The notes under the pieces were generated by a model. The model made no database searches, was not told the origin of the DNA, and worked only from the letters and a program-made list of their open reading frames with translations. A stretch of 36,303 nt of DNA. Origin: Vibrio brasiliensis LMG 20546 (GTDB lineage Bacteria; Pseudomonadota; Gammaproteobacteria; Enterobacterales; Vibrionaceae). Shown here piece by piece: positions 16,532-24,331 of this stretch (positions are counted from its first letter, which is position 1; every line of letters begins with the position of its first letter). The DNA lies in contig NZ_AEVS01000078.1 in the NCBI RefSeq assembly GCF_000189255.1, forward strand, positions 1-36,303, in the 5' to 3' direction. The position numbers were made by a program, and so were the translations under genes.

Positions 16532-16854
16532 AGTATTTTCCTCAGACTTAGTTCCTTTACTTGTATTGGCAAGCTAATCACGAAGTAATTCATCAACTTG
16601 CTTAGTTAAAAGGATAGAAACTTGAGTCAAAAACTTTCAATAAAGTGATAAAAAATTGTTAATTAATTGATTGCGGTTATTTAATTTGCTGATTTTTATG
16701 AGCTTTTTTTAAGCATTTTCTATTGCTAAATTGGCATGATTGAAGTTATTGAGTATAAAAATCCATCATCAAGCTGACTTTCTGTCGCTAGCATCTTGAA
16801 GTCACTCGGGTATAATGGTTTTTCATGTATAGATAACCAGTAGCTGAGCCCACC
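16532..16854. promoter_or_regulatory. Divergent promoter region between bufA and uvrD
   Basis: A 323-base AT-rich region. On the minus strand a TTGACT (complement of 16625-16630) could be a -35 for bufA, but no good -10 stands 16-18 bases away. I see no clear Fur box. On the plus strand TATAAT at 16811-16816 is a good -10 for uvrD. The 100 bases around 16640-16720 are almost pure A/T. Confidence 0.5.
16811..16840 (+). promoter_or_regulatory. uvrD -10 element and possible LexA site
   Basis: TATAAT (16811-16816) is followed by ATGTATAGATAACCAG (16825-16840). This differs at only 3 of 16 positions from the E. coli uvrD SOS box, which I recall as CTGTATATATACCCAG. As I recall, the E. coli box also lies just downstream of the -10. 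The canonical CTGT and ACAG ends are both imperfect, so binding would be weak. No convincing -35 is visible. Confidence 0.4.
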
Positions 16855-19026
16855 ATGGATCCTTCATTACTTCTCGACGGTCTGAACGACAAACAGCGTG
16901 AAGCTGTTGCCGCTCCACTAGAAAACTTACTTGTCTTAGCTGGCGCAGGCAGTGGTAAAACACGGGTGTTAGTTCACCGTATCGCCTGGTTGATGTCTGT
17001 TGAGCAAGCTTCACCGTTTTCAATTATGTCTGTGACCTTTACTAATAAGGCTGCAGCGGAAATGCGCGGACGTATCGAAGAGCTAATGATGGGCAGCGCA
17101 TCGGGAATGTGGAACGGTACTTTCCATGGCATCTGTCACCGTATTCTCCGTGCCCACTACTTGGATGCTCAGTTACCTGAAGATTTTCAAATTATTGATA
17201 GCGATGATCAACAGCGCCTGCTACGTCGTTTAATCAAGGCACAGAATCTGGATGAAAAGCAGTGGCCGGCACGTCAGGTTGGCTGGTGGATTAATGGTAA
17301 AAAAGATGAAGGCTTACGTCCTAATCATATTGATGCCTACCACGATCCTGTCACTAAGACCTATCTGCAGCTCTATACCGCTTATCAAGAGGCTTGTGAT
17401 CGTGCAGGTTTAGTCGATTTTGCTGAAATCCTTCTTCGTGCTCACGAGCTGTTAAGGGATAAAAAGCACATTCGCGAGCATTACCAAGCTCGCTTTAAGC
17501 ACATTCTGGTCGACGAATTTCAGGATACCAACAACATCCAGTACGCTTGGTTACGTATGATGGCAGGACCAGACTCTCACGTCATGATTGTTGGTGATGA
17601 TGACCAGTCTATCTATGGCTGGCGTGGCGCTAAAATCGAAAATATTGAGAAGTTTACTCGTGAATTCCCAAGCGTTAATACTATTCGTCTGGAGCAGAAC
17701 TACCGCTCAACTAAGACCATCCTTGAAGCCTCGAATGCGCTAATCGCTAACAATACCGAGCGTATGGGTAAAGAGCTGTGGACTGAAGGTGTCGAAGGTG
17801 AGCCTATCTCAGTTTACTCTGCATATAACGAGCTGGATGAAGCCCGTTTTGCGGTTAACAAGATTAAAGAGTGGCAAGAGAAGGGCGGTGCATTGAATGA
17901 TGCAGCGATGTTGTACCGCAACAATGCCCAGTCACGTGTGCTTGAAGAAGCTTTGATTCAGGCTGGCTTACCGTATCGTATTTACGGTGGGATGCGATTC
18001 TTCGAACGCCAGGAGATCAAAGATGCTCTGAGTTATTTGCGTCTGATGACAAACCGCAATGATGACTCTGCATTTGAGCGTGTGGTCAATACACCAACAC
18101 GTGGTCTGGGTGATAAGACGCTAGAGACCATCCGTTTTGCTGCCCGTGACCGTGGTTGCACTATGTGGGAAGCCAGTGTTGCTCTGCTAGACGAGAAAGT
18201 ACTGGCAGGTCGAGCAGCAGGTGCACTCAGTCGTTTCGTTGAATTAATCCTTGCCCTTGAAGATGATACTTGTGAGATGTCACTCCATGAGCAAACCGAC
18301 CATGTGATTAAGTACTCAGGCCTGTTCGCAATGTACGAGCAGGAAAAAGGCGAGAAATCTAAGGCTCGTATTGAGAACTTGGAAGAGCTTGTTACTGCGA
18401 CTCGTCAGTTTGAAAAGCCAGAAGAAGCGGAAGATATGACGCTGCTGACTGCTTTCTTGACCCATGCTGCGCTCGAAGCTGGCGAAGGGCAGGCAGACGA
18501 GTTTGACGATGCAGTTCAGCTAATGACACTGCACAGTGCAAAAGGTCTGGAGTTTCCATTGGTGTTTATGGTTGGTGTGGAAGAGGGCATGTTCCCAAGC
18601 CAGATGTCGGTAGAGGAAGCGGGTCGCTTAGAAGAAGAACGACGACTCTGCTACGTCGGGATGACCCGAGCAATGGAGAAACTCTACATTACTTATGCAG
18701 AGATGCGTCGTTTGTATGGCCAGGATAAGTACCACAAACCATCACGTTTTATTCGCGAACTTCCAGAAACTTGCCTTGATGAAGTGCGTATGAAAGCGCA
18801 AGTTAGCCGCCCTACAAGCTCCGGTCGCTTTAGTCAGACTGTGGTCAAAGAGAATTTTAACGAGACAGGGTTTAGTCTTGGTTCTCGCGTTATGCACCCT
18901 AAGTTTGGTGAAGGAACCATCATTAACTTTGAAGGCAGTGGTCCACAAAGTCGCGTTCAGGTTGCTTTTAATGGCGAAGGTATCAAATGGCTAGTGACCG
19001 CTTACGCTAAACTAGAAACGTTATAA
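16855..19026 (+). CDS. uvrD: DNA helicase II
   Basis: Superfamily 1 3'-to-5' helicase that removes UvrABC-excised oligonucleotides and unwinds nicked DNA during mismatch repair. The 723 residues align with E. coli UvrD (720) from MDPSLLLDGLNDKQREAVAA to the terminal TAYAKLETL. Walker A GAGSGKT is near 30-36, the DEFQDTNN motif II and GDDDQSIYGWRG motif III follow, and motif VI is YVGMTRAM. The C-terminal HPKFGEGTIINFEGSG Tudor-like domain marks UvrD against Rep. Upstream lies a possible weak LexA site; an ERIC repeat follows the gene. Confidence 0.97.
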   Translation: MDPSLLLDGLNDKQREAVAAPLENLLVLAGAGSGKTRVLVHRIAWLMSVEQASPFSIMSVTFTNKAAAEMRGRIEELMMGSASGMWNGTFHGICHRILRAHYLDAQLPEDFQIIDSDDQQRLLRRLIKAQNLDEKQWPARQVGWWINGKKDEGLRPNHIDAYHDPVTKTYLQLYTAYQEACDRAGLVDFAEILLRAHELLRDKKHIREHYQARFKHILVDEFQDTNNIQYAWLRMMAGPDSHVMIVGDDDQSIYGWRGAKIENIEKFTREFPSVNTIRLEQNYRSTKTILEASNALIANNTERMGKELWTEGVEGEPISVYSAYNELDEARFAVNKIKEWQEKGGALNDAAMLYRNNAQSRVLEEALIQAGLPYRIYGGMRFFERQEIKDALSYLRLMTNRNDDSAFERVVNTPTRGLGDKTLETIRFAARDRGCTMWEASVALLDEKVLAGRAAGALSRFVELILALEDDTCEMSLHEQTDHVIKYSGLFAMYEQEKGEKSKARIENLEELVTATRQFEKPEEAEDMTLLTAFLTHAALEAGEGQADEFDDAVQLMTLHSAKGLEFPLVFMVGVEEGMFPSQMSVEEAGRLEEERRLCYVGMTRAMEKLYITYAEMRRLYGQDKYHKPSRFIRELPETCLDEVRMKAQVSRPTSSGRFSQTVVKENFNETGFSLGSRVMHPKFGEGTIINFEGSGPQSRVQVAFNGEGIKWLVTAYAKLETL

Positions 19027-19040
19027 CCGCTAAGTTTATT

Positions 19041-19162
19041 TTCTCAAAATAGTTGGGCTTGTTGGCAAGGCGGCAACTGAACGAGTCCCCTGAGCATAGG
19101 GAGCCTATGTGATGGGGCGAGTGAAAGCAGACAACGCAGTCTAAAGTTCAAATATGAAGAGA
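19041..19162. repeat. ERIC (IRU) intergenic repeat
   Basis: About 120 bases recognisable as the enterobacterial repetitive intergenic consensus: GGCAAGGCGGCAAC, then GAGTCCCCTGAG, a central palindrome CATAGG-gag-CCTATG (19095-19109), GATGGGGCGAGTG, CAGACAACGCAG and a diverged AAGTTCAAATATGA end. Such elements are non-coding, fold into one long hairpin as RNA, and also occur in Vibrio. It sits between the uvrD stop and the terminator of the opposing CsrB RNA. Confidence 0.85.
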
Positions 19163-19173
19163 AAAAGATAAAG

Positions 19174-19207
19174 AAAAACCCCGAGGGCGTGAGCCCATCG
19201 GGGTTAT
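19174..19207 (-). terminator. Terminator of the CsrB RNA
   Basis: On the minus strand AACCCCGA pairs with TCGGGGTT, with an inner GGGC/GCCC stem and a TCAC loop, followed by TTT. Confidence 0.93.
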
Positions 19208-19587
19208 AGTCTTACTCGCAGCAATCCGGCTACTATAGGTGCTCCATGCATCTAATCCTTGATAGTATGCTGACGTCCTTCAGCTTAGTCCATTCATCGC
19301 CATCCTAGCGGTGTCCTTGACCCTATCCTGGTCTGCTAACAATCCTCGTTAGCTCACTTCGCTTGTTCCCTGAGCGGTGTCCTTTACATCATCCTGATGA
19401 TCAGTCCTTGCCTCGTCCAGAGGTGTCCATTTCCCATCCTTAGTAGCAACCATCCTAGTTACTATTGAGTCCGTTCAATGTCCAATTTGCTATCCATGCC
19501 GATTATTCATCCTGAACAACCGTATCTTCTTCCTGAAGATTACCTAATCCGTGGTAATTTCCTGTTCCGTGTCAGCATCCTTCCGAC
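19174..19587 (-). ncRNA. csrB: CsrB-family regulatory RNA (CsrA-sequestering)
   Basis: Read on the minus strand, this roughly 414-base stretch holds about 28 GGA triplets counted by eye, most as AGGAT, AGGAC or GGGA. Many sit in loops of short hairpins, for example ATTACC-ACGGATTA-GGTAAT and GACC-AGGATA-GGGTC. This is the signature of CsrB/CsrC RNAs, which bind many CsrA dimers and lift CsrA repression. It starts near GTCGGAAGGAT after a -10 TAATAT and ends at a strong terminator (19174-19207). No reading frame explains it. Vibrio species carry several copies; which paralogue this is cannot be decided here. Confidence 0.93.
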
Positions 19588-19594
19588 AAGATTC

Positions 19595-19622
19595 ATATTA
19601 CCGTATTGCAGATGTTCAGCAA
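19595..19622 (-). promoter_or_regulatory. Promoter of the CsrB RNA
   Basis: On the minus strand TTGCTG (complement of 19617-19622) and TAATAT (complement of 19595-19600) are separated by 16 bases. Transcription would start near 19587, at GTCGGAAGG. This compares well with the GTCGAC start of E. coli CsrB. Confidence 0.7.
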
Positions 19623-19736
19623 TATGGCGCAAACGTTTTTCTACATAAAAATTCGTTCATAAACTATACGTATCTTTATTAATCAGTACTTTAGGTTTGT
19701 GTTTCTGTATTTTTCCTAACTAAAAAGTTATATTTA

Positions 19737-19774
19737 CTCACTTCCTTGTGAGAGATCTCGCACAAGGAAGTGAG
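19737..19774. promoter_or_regulatory. Long palindrome containing a VarA/UvrY/GacA-type operator
   Basis: Perfect 14-base arms (CTCACTTCCTTGTG and CACAAGGAAGTGAG) flank a near-palindromic core. The central TGTGAGAGATCTCGCACA (19747-19764) matches, as I recall it, the UvrY site of E. coli csrB (TGTGAGAGATCTCTTACA) at 16 of 18 positions. Its centre lies about 168 bases upstream of the inferred csrB start, close to the distance in E. coli. It also starts 10 bases after the ggt stop, so as RNA it could act as that gene's 3' hairpin, although no tight T-tract follows. Confidence 0.75.
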
Positions 19775-19783
19775 AGTATGTCG

Positions 19784-21532
19784 TTATTTACCGACTGCTG
19801 TTCCTTCTCTTCTTGGGTCGGCAGCTCCTTGCAGCTGACCACGTTGCAGCAAGATTGCATGTAAACCTGAATTTAAATCACGGATATTAACTTCAAACCC
19901 CATTTGTTCCAGCTCGGCTTTTAGCGACTCCGCTGAGGTTCCTTGCTCTATGTCTAAGGTTCCAAATCGATTGAGTAGGTGTGGTTGATTTATCGCTTGC
20001 TGAATATCCATTCCCCATTGAGTGTGGGCAATGATCGCTTGAGCGACATAACCTATGATGCGACTGCCCCCCGGAGAACCGATTGCCATATAAGGTTTGT
20101 CATCTTGCATGATAATGGTCGGTGCCATTGAAGAACGAGGTCGTTTTCCTGGCTCTAATCGGTTAGCGATCGGCTTACCATCTTTGTGAGTTCGGAATGA
20201 GAAATCAGTCAGCTCGTTGTTGAGTAAGAAGCCGTTGGTCATTAAGCGTGAGCCAAAAGCATTTTCAATCGTGGTAGTGATTGAAACGATATTTCCTTGT
20301 TTATCAACGATATTAAAGTGGCTGGTAGAAGGCAGCTCAATAGACTCGTCGAGACTTTGGCGTTGCGCGTAGCTCCATGGAGGGTTTCCTGAGCTAACAG
20401 AGTCTAGCGCTTGACCTGGCTTGATGAGTTTGGCTCTTTGTTTCAGATACTCTGGATCGAGCAAGCCTTGAGTTGGCATTGGCACGAAGTCTTCGTCAGC
20501 CATGAACATGCCTCGGTCAGCAAACGCCAGTCGGGATGCGTCGGCGATAACCTGCCAGGATTTTGCGTCCTTGGCTCCCCAGGCTTTTAGGTCAAATTGT
20601 TCGGTGATTGCCAGTATTTGCCCAACCGTTAATGCACCAGAGCTTGGTGGTCCCATGCCACATACATCGTAGCTCTGATAGGCTAAACAAACAGGTTCGC
20701 GCTGCTTGATAGAGTAGGCATCAAAATCTTTTTGTGCCAGAACGCCAGGGTTACCTGCCGCTTTTTGCACGGTTTCGATAATGCTGGCAGCAATTGGCCC
20801 CTGATAGAAAGCAGTTGCTCCCTGTTTGGCAATCGCATCCAGAGTGGCGGCGTATTGCGGATTTTTCAGTAAGGTGCCGGCAGCTTTAGGCGAACCATCT
20901 GAGTTAAAAAAGTAAGCTTTCGTCGTCGCAAAACGGCTTAAGCGTTCTGCGTCTTTTTCAATCAGTGTTGCAAGGCGAGGGCTGATTTCAAAACCATTGT
21001 TTGCTACCTCTATAACAGGCGCAATCAGCTTAGACCATTCGAGTTGACCATACTTTTGGTGTGTATCCCACATCAGCTTGACTGTGCCAGGGGTGCCGAC
21101 TGAGCGTCCCCCAACGACCGCATCATAAAACTTCAGAGGCTGACCATTTTCATCGTGGAATAATTGCGGTGTTGCATCCAGAGGGGCAGTCTCACGACCA
21201 TCGTAGGTGGTTAGCTTTTTAGTGTTTGCGTCCCAATAAACCAGAAATGCACCGCCACCAATGCCAGAGGATTGGGGTTCAACTAATCCTAGCATCAGTT
21301 GTGTCGTCACCATGGCATCAATGGCATTACCACCCTGGGCAAGGATATCGGCGCCAGCTTGAGTGGCAAGAGGGTTGGCGGCGGTGACCATCCAATCTTT
21401 GGCGGTCACCAGCTGTTTCTGTTGTATGCCGCTACTCTGTTCCGGAGCGACGGAATCCGCGGCTTGATTCGCGAAGGTACTGGCTGACGTTAGTAGCAGG
21501 CAGGCGCTGAGGTATTTCATTTTCCACTGCAT
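19784..21532 (-). CDS. ggt: Gamma-glutamyltranspeptidase (periplasmic)
   Basis: N-terminal-nucleophile enzyme that cleaves the gamma-glutamyl bond of glutathione in the periplasm. The 582 residues begin with a signal peptide (to about residue 21, STFA). The precursor is cut autocatalytically before T403 in LPSTSHFNIVD, giving large and small subunits. The conserved RPRSSMAPTI and GSPGGSRIIGY substrate-site segments are present. AGGAG six bases before the ATG supports this start rather than the internal M5. It is separated from the LysE-type gene by 112 bases and ends beside the csrB operator. Confidence 0.95.
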   Translation of the reverse strand: MQWKMKYLSACLLLTSASTFANQAADSVAPEQSSGIQQKQLVTAKDWMVTAANPLATQAGADILAQGGNAIDAMVTTQLMLGLVEPQSSGIGGGAFLVYWDANTKKLTTYDGRETAPLDATPQLFHDENGQPLKFYDAVVGGRSVGTPGTVKLMWDTHQKYGQLEWSKLIAPVIEVANNGFEISPRLATLIEKDAERLSRFATTKAYFFNSDGSPKAAGTLLKNPQYAATLDAIAKQGATAFYQGPIAASIIETVQKAAGNPGVLAQKDFDAYSIKQREPVCLAYQSYDVCGMGPPSSGALTVGQILAITEQFDLKAWGAKDAKSWQVIADASRLAFADRGMFMADEDFVPMPTQGLLDPEYLKQRAKLIKPGQALDSVSSGNPPWSYAQRQSLDESIELPSTSHFNIVDKQGNIVSITTTIENAFGSRLMTNGFLLNNELTDFSFRTHKDGKPIANRLEPGKRPRSSMAPTIIMQDDKPYMAIGSPGGSRIIGYVAQAIIAHTQWGMDIQQAINQPHLLNRFGTLDIEQGTSAESLKAELEQMGFEVNIRDLNSGLHAILLQRGQLQGAADPRREGTAVGK

Positions 21533-21644
21533 CTTATTCTCCTTGTTGTTATGCAGAGTTTAGATTGGCAGTGGAAGTCGAACAGGTCTAAAGGTTTGAG
21601 TCGATAATTTAACCTTGAATCAAAAATGAGTCGCGATACGAAGT

Positions 21645-22313
21645 TTACAGTATGTTGGCGAGTGCCATCGTTGACTGCCACAAAATACTTAAGCCGATAA
21701 AGCTAAAGACCACGCCACATAAACCGTCGATATAGACCGCTGCGGCTTTTACTTTACGTTGCATTCGCTGGGTCGATAGTGCCCAGGCGAGAAAAGAGAA
21801 CCACACTAGTGATAGGCTCCATAGAATCACCAACGCGATACCTTTACCGCTTAGTGACATTCCTGCCGGGACCAGACTCGACATCAGGCTGACAAAAAAC
21901 ACCAATGCTTTAGGGTTAAGAATGTTAGTGGCAAAACCACGAGAAAAGGCCTGACGCTTGTTGCTGAGTAGTAAGCTGGTTGACTCAGATTCATCCGGGT
22001 TTGTTTTTGGCTGGCGGAGTGTCGTAATTGTTGCCTTCAGGGCTCCATAGCCGAGATAGGCTAGGTAACTGCCTCCGGCAAGTTGTAATAAGGCAAACAA
22101 GGTTGGTTGCTGGTGAACCAGATAACTAACGCCGGTCAGGCTTAGAATAGAGTGCAGCAAGATGCCACAAGAGAGGCCAAGTGCAATATAAAGACCCGTT
22201 TGGCGCCCATAGCGAGTTGCGTTTTGAACCACTAAAGCGAAGTCTGGGCCAGGACTCATTAAAGCGACAAAGTGAACGGCAGCAAGCGTCGTTAAGATGG
22301 TAAGTTCATTCAT
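21645..22313 (-). CDS. LysE/RhtB-family amino-acid exporter
   Basis: 222-residue inner-membrane protein with about six helices. The N-terminal SPGPDFALVVQNATRYGR motif is the signature of the LysE/RhtB translocator family, whose members export basic or neutral amino acids or homoserine lactones. It lies 75 bases downstream of a frameshifted AraC-type regulator on the same strand, a pairing often seen for these exporters. The substrate cannot be assigned, and no strong ribosome site is visible before the ATG. Confidence 0.9.
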   Translation of the reverse strand: MNELTILTTLAAVHFVALMSPGPDFALVVQNATRYGRQTGLYIALGLSCGILLHSILSLTGVSYLVHQQPTLFALLQLAGGSYLAYLGYGALKATITTLRQPKTNPDESESTSLLLSNKRQAFSRGFATNILNPKALVFFVSLMSSLVPAGMSLSGKGIALVILWSLSLVWFSFLAWALSTQRMQRKVKAAAVYIDGLCGVVFSFIGLSILWQSTMALANIL

Positions 22314-22388
22314 AGTTAAAGCTGGAAGTAATGGAACATACGCTTAGTGTGCCTGTAATCAACAGGCAAGGATTGTAAAAAACTGACA

Positions 22389-23182
22389 CTAGTTAATTTG
22401 TGATGGTGGAACGCCAAAAGTGGCTTTGAACGCCTTGCTGAAATGAGCCTGATCATAGAAGCCGACTTGATGAGCCACTTCAGTACCGCTAACACCAGAT
22501 TTAAGCAGTTTCATTCCTTGTTCCATTCGCAAGCGACTAAACCAGGCATAAGGAGTTAAACCAACCTTAGCTTTGAAATGGCGCTGAAACTGGGTGGGGC
22601 TGAGCTGACACAACTGTGAAAGTTGCTCCAGACGGACCGGCTGATCGAGATTCTCCATCAAATACTCTTTCAGGGTTGTCATCGATTGATTACCAAGAGG
22701 CACTGCCTGTTTCTGCTCAAGACTAGCGTAGTGACTAAACAGCCTTTCAAATCCTTCATAAGGTAAACAGTCTTTGGCCAGCTGACTGCGTCATCTTTAG
22801 CCAGTAACTGATGGAGTTGCGATAATGGCTGAAACACTTTTGGATCAGAAATGACCAGACTATCGAAGTGAACCAGGCTATTTGGTTGTTTTAGCTGGGC
22901 AAGGTCGCTTAGCCACTGGGGCTCAAGAGAAAACACACGAACCTGATAGCCGGAATCGAGAGTTGACTGGCCATCATGCAGTTCATCGGGAGGCATGATA
23001 ACTAACTGCCCCTGACCGACATGGTGTTTCTCACCCTGATAGTGGAATTTTTGTTGTCCACCGGTGATAAGACCAATATGAAAATCAAGATGATAGTGGC
23101 GTGAAAAAGCGAACGACTGATAGTTCGCTTCGATCAGGCTTATCTCTTTATTTTGCGTAGTGTGGTAATTGACCTTATCCAT
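22389..23182 (-). pseudogene. AraC-family transcriptional regulator, frameshifted
   Basis: Two overlapping minus-strand frames together make one AraC-type regulator. The first (23182 down to 22679) encodes the cupin-like sensing domain (FHYQGEKHHVGQGQLVIMPP, DELHDG). The second encodes the two helix-turn-helix motifs (LEQLSQLCQLSPTQFQRHFK and VAHQVGFYDQAHFSKAFKA). The reading must shift near 22784-22793. After AKDDAVS the first frame turns into an unrelated tail, whereas the other frame reads on as QLAKDCLPYEGFERLFSHYA. A missing single base, or two extra, would explain this. Restored length is about 264 residues. A sequencing error is possible. Either product alone should be non-functional, leaving the adjacent exporter gene unregulated by it. 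Confidence 0.85.
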
Positions 23183-23186
23183 AAAT

Positions 23187-23218
23187 CAAAAAAGCTTGGT
23201 GATTATTTCACCAAGCTT
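23187..23218 (-). terminator. Terminator of rarD
   Basis: AAGCTTGGTGA (23192-23202) and TCACCAAGCTT (23208-23218) form an 11-bp stem with a TTATT loop. On the minus strand TTTT follows. It separates rarD from the AraC-type gene that starts at 23182. Confidence 0.87.
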
Positions 23219-23253
23219 ATATCCAGTAGCTGAGATTGTCTTGTAAAAAACGA

Positions 23254-24168
23254 TCAGTTGGCTTTGATTGCCTGCCTAGACTTTTTATTGGATTTGAGTC
23301 CATCAAAACTGAATACCACCAAGGCTCCCCAGATAAAGGCGAAGGTAATCGCTTTGTCTGCAGTGAAAGCTTCACCGTATACCAGTACCGCAAGCAGGAA
23401 CATCAGACTCGGGCCGATATATTGGAAGAAGCCGAGTGTAGACAGCTTCAACCGTGTCGCCGCGCCGGTAAAACAAAGTAGTGGCAGGGTAGTGATGATG
23501 CCCGCTGAGATCAGCAGTATATTGAGATTCAGCGAATTCTCCATGATGTTGGATGTCGGCGTATCAGCAATCCACAACAGGTAGATTGCAGCCGCTGGTA
23601 ATAACACTAAGGTTTCAATAAACAATCCAGTTTGCGCTTCGAGGCTGACCTTCTTACGCAATAGACCATAGAAACCAAAGCTCAGCGCTAACGCAATCGC
23701 GACAACAGGTATCGAACCAAACACAAATAGTTGCACCAGTACGCCACACGCAGCAAGAGCTACGGCAAACCATTGCAACTTACGTAACCGTTCACCAAGA
23801 AATAGCATTCCGAGCAAGACGTTTATCAATGGGTTGATGTAGTAACCGAGGCTGGCATCAAGCATATGATCGGCATTGACTGCCCAAATGAATATCAGCC
23901 AGTTTGCGCCAACCAGAATCGCGGTGGTCACCAGATAGAGTAACTTTTGCTTCGACTTAAGCACGTCACGGACGTTACGCCAGCGACGACCAAAATGTAA
24001 TAAGGCAGCAAGCAGGAAGAATGACCACACCACGCGATGGCTAAGGATTTCAAGTGGAGAGACTTCTGCCAGAGCCTTGAAATAGATAGGGGCGATACCC
24101 CACATGGTGTATGCACCAATGGCGAGGAAGACACCCTGCTTGGCTCTTTGCTGTTCTTCTGGAGTCAT
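23254..24168 (-). CDS. rarD: RarD, EamA/DMT-superfamily permease
   Basis: 304-residue inner-membrane protein with ten predicted helices. The N-terminus (KQGVFLAIGAYTMWGIAPIYFKAL) and SHRVVWSFFLL are typical of RarD, the protein named for chloramphenicol sensitivity in Pseudomonas and E. coli (296 residues there). The transported substrate is unknown. It is transcribed divergently from recQ, with 163 bases between, and ends in a clear terminator. Confidence 0.92.
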   Translation of the reverse strand: MTPEEQQRAKQGVFLAIGAYTMWGIAPIYFKALAEVSPLEILSHRVVWSFFLLAALLHFGRRWRNVRDVLKSKQKLLYLVTTAILVGANWLIFIWAVNADHMLDASLGYYINPLINVLLGMLFLGERLRKLQWFAVALAACGVLVQLFVFGSIPVVAIALALSFGFYGLLRKKVSLEAQTGLFIETLVLLPAAAIYLLWIADTPTSNIMENSLNLNILLISAGIITTLPLLCFTGAATRLKLSTLGFFQYIGPSLMFLLAVLVYGEAFTADKAITFAFIWGALVVFSFDGLKSNKKSRQAIKAN

Positions 24169-24331
24169 TGACGTTACTCGTAATCAAGAAATTTACAAAA
24201 TGAAACATGCAGTATACGAATGACTATCAAAATCACCTAACAATTTGCGGTTTTATTCGCCGTTAAACCCCACTACAATGTGCCCCTCGCGTTTGATGCG
24301 CCTATGCCCTGCAATTCTATTGAGATAATTC

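Noticed and set aside
16532-16720. A Fur box controlling the bufferin operon
   Set aside because: The region is AT-rich, but I found no 19-base GATAATGATAATCATTATC-like match. Metal control may exist through another regulator.
19180-19640. Regularly spaced short repeats resembling a degenerate CRISPR array
   Set aside because: The recurring word is only GGA-type (ATCC or GTCC on the plus strand), spacing is irregular, and promoter plus terminator fit a CsrB RNA.
19737-19774. The long palindrome as an insertion-sequence end or attachment site
   Set aside because: It is a single site with no partner repeat, transposase or target duplication; the UvrY-like core and distance to csrB explain it better.
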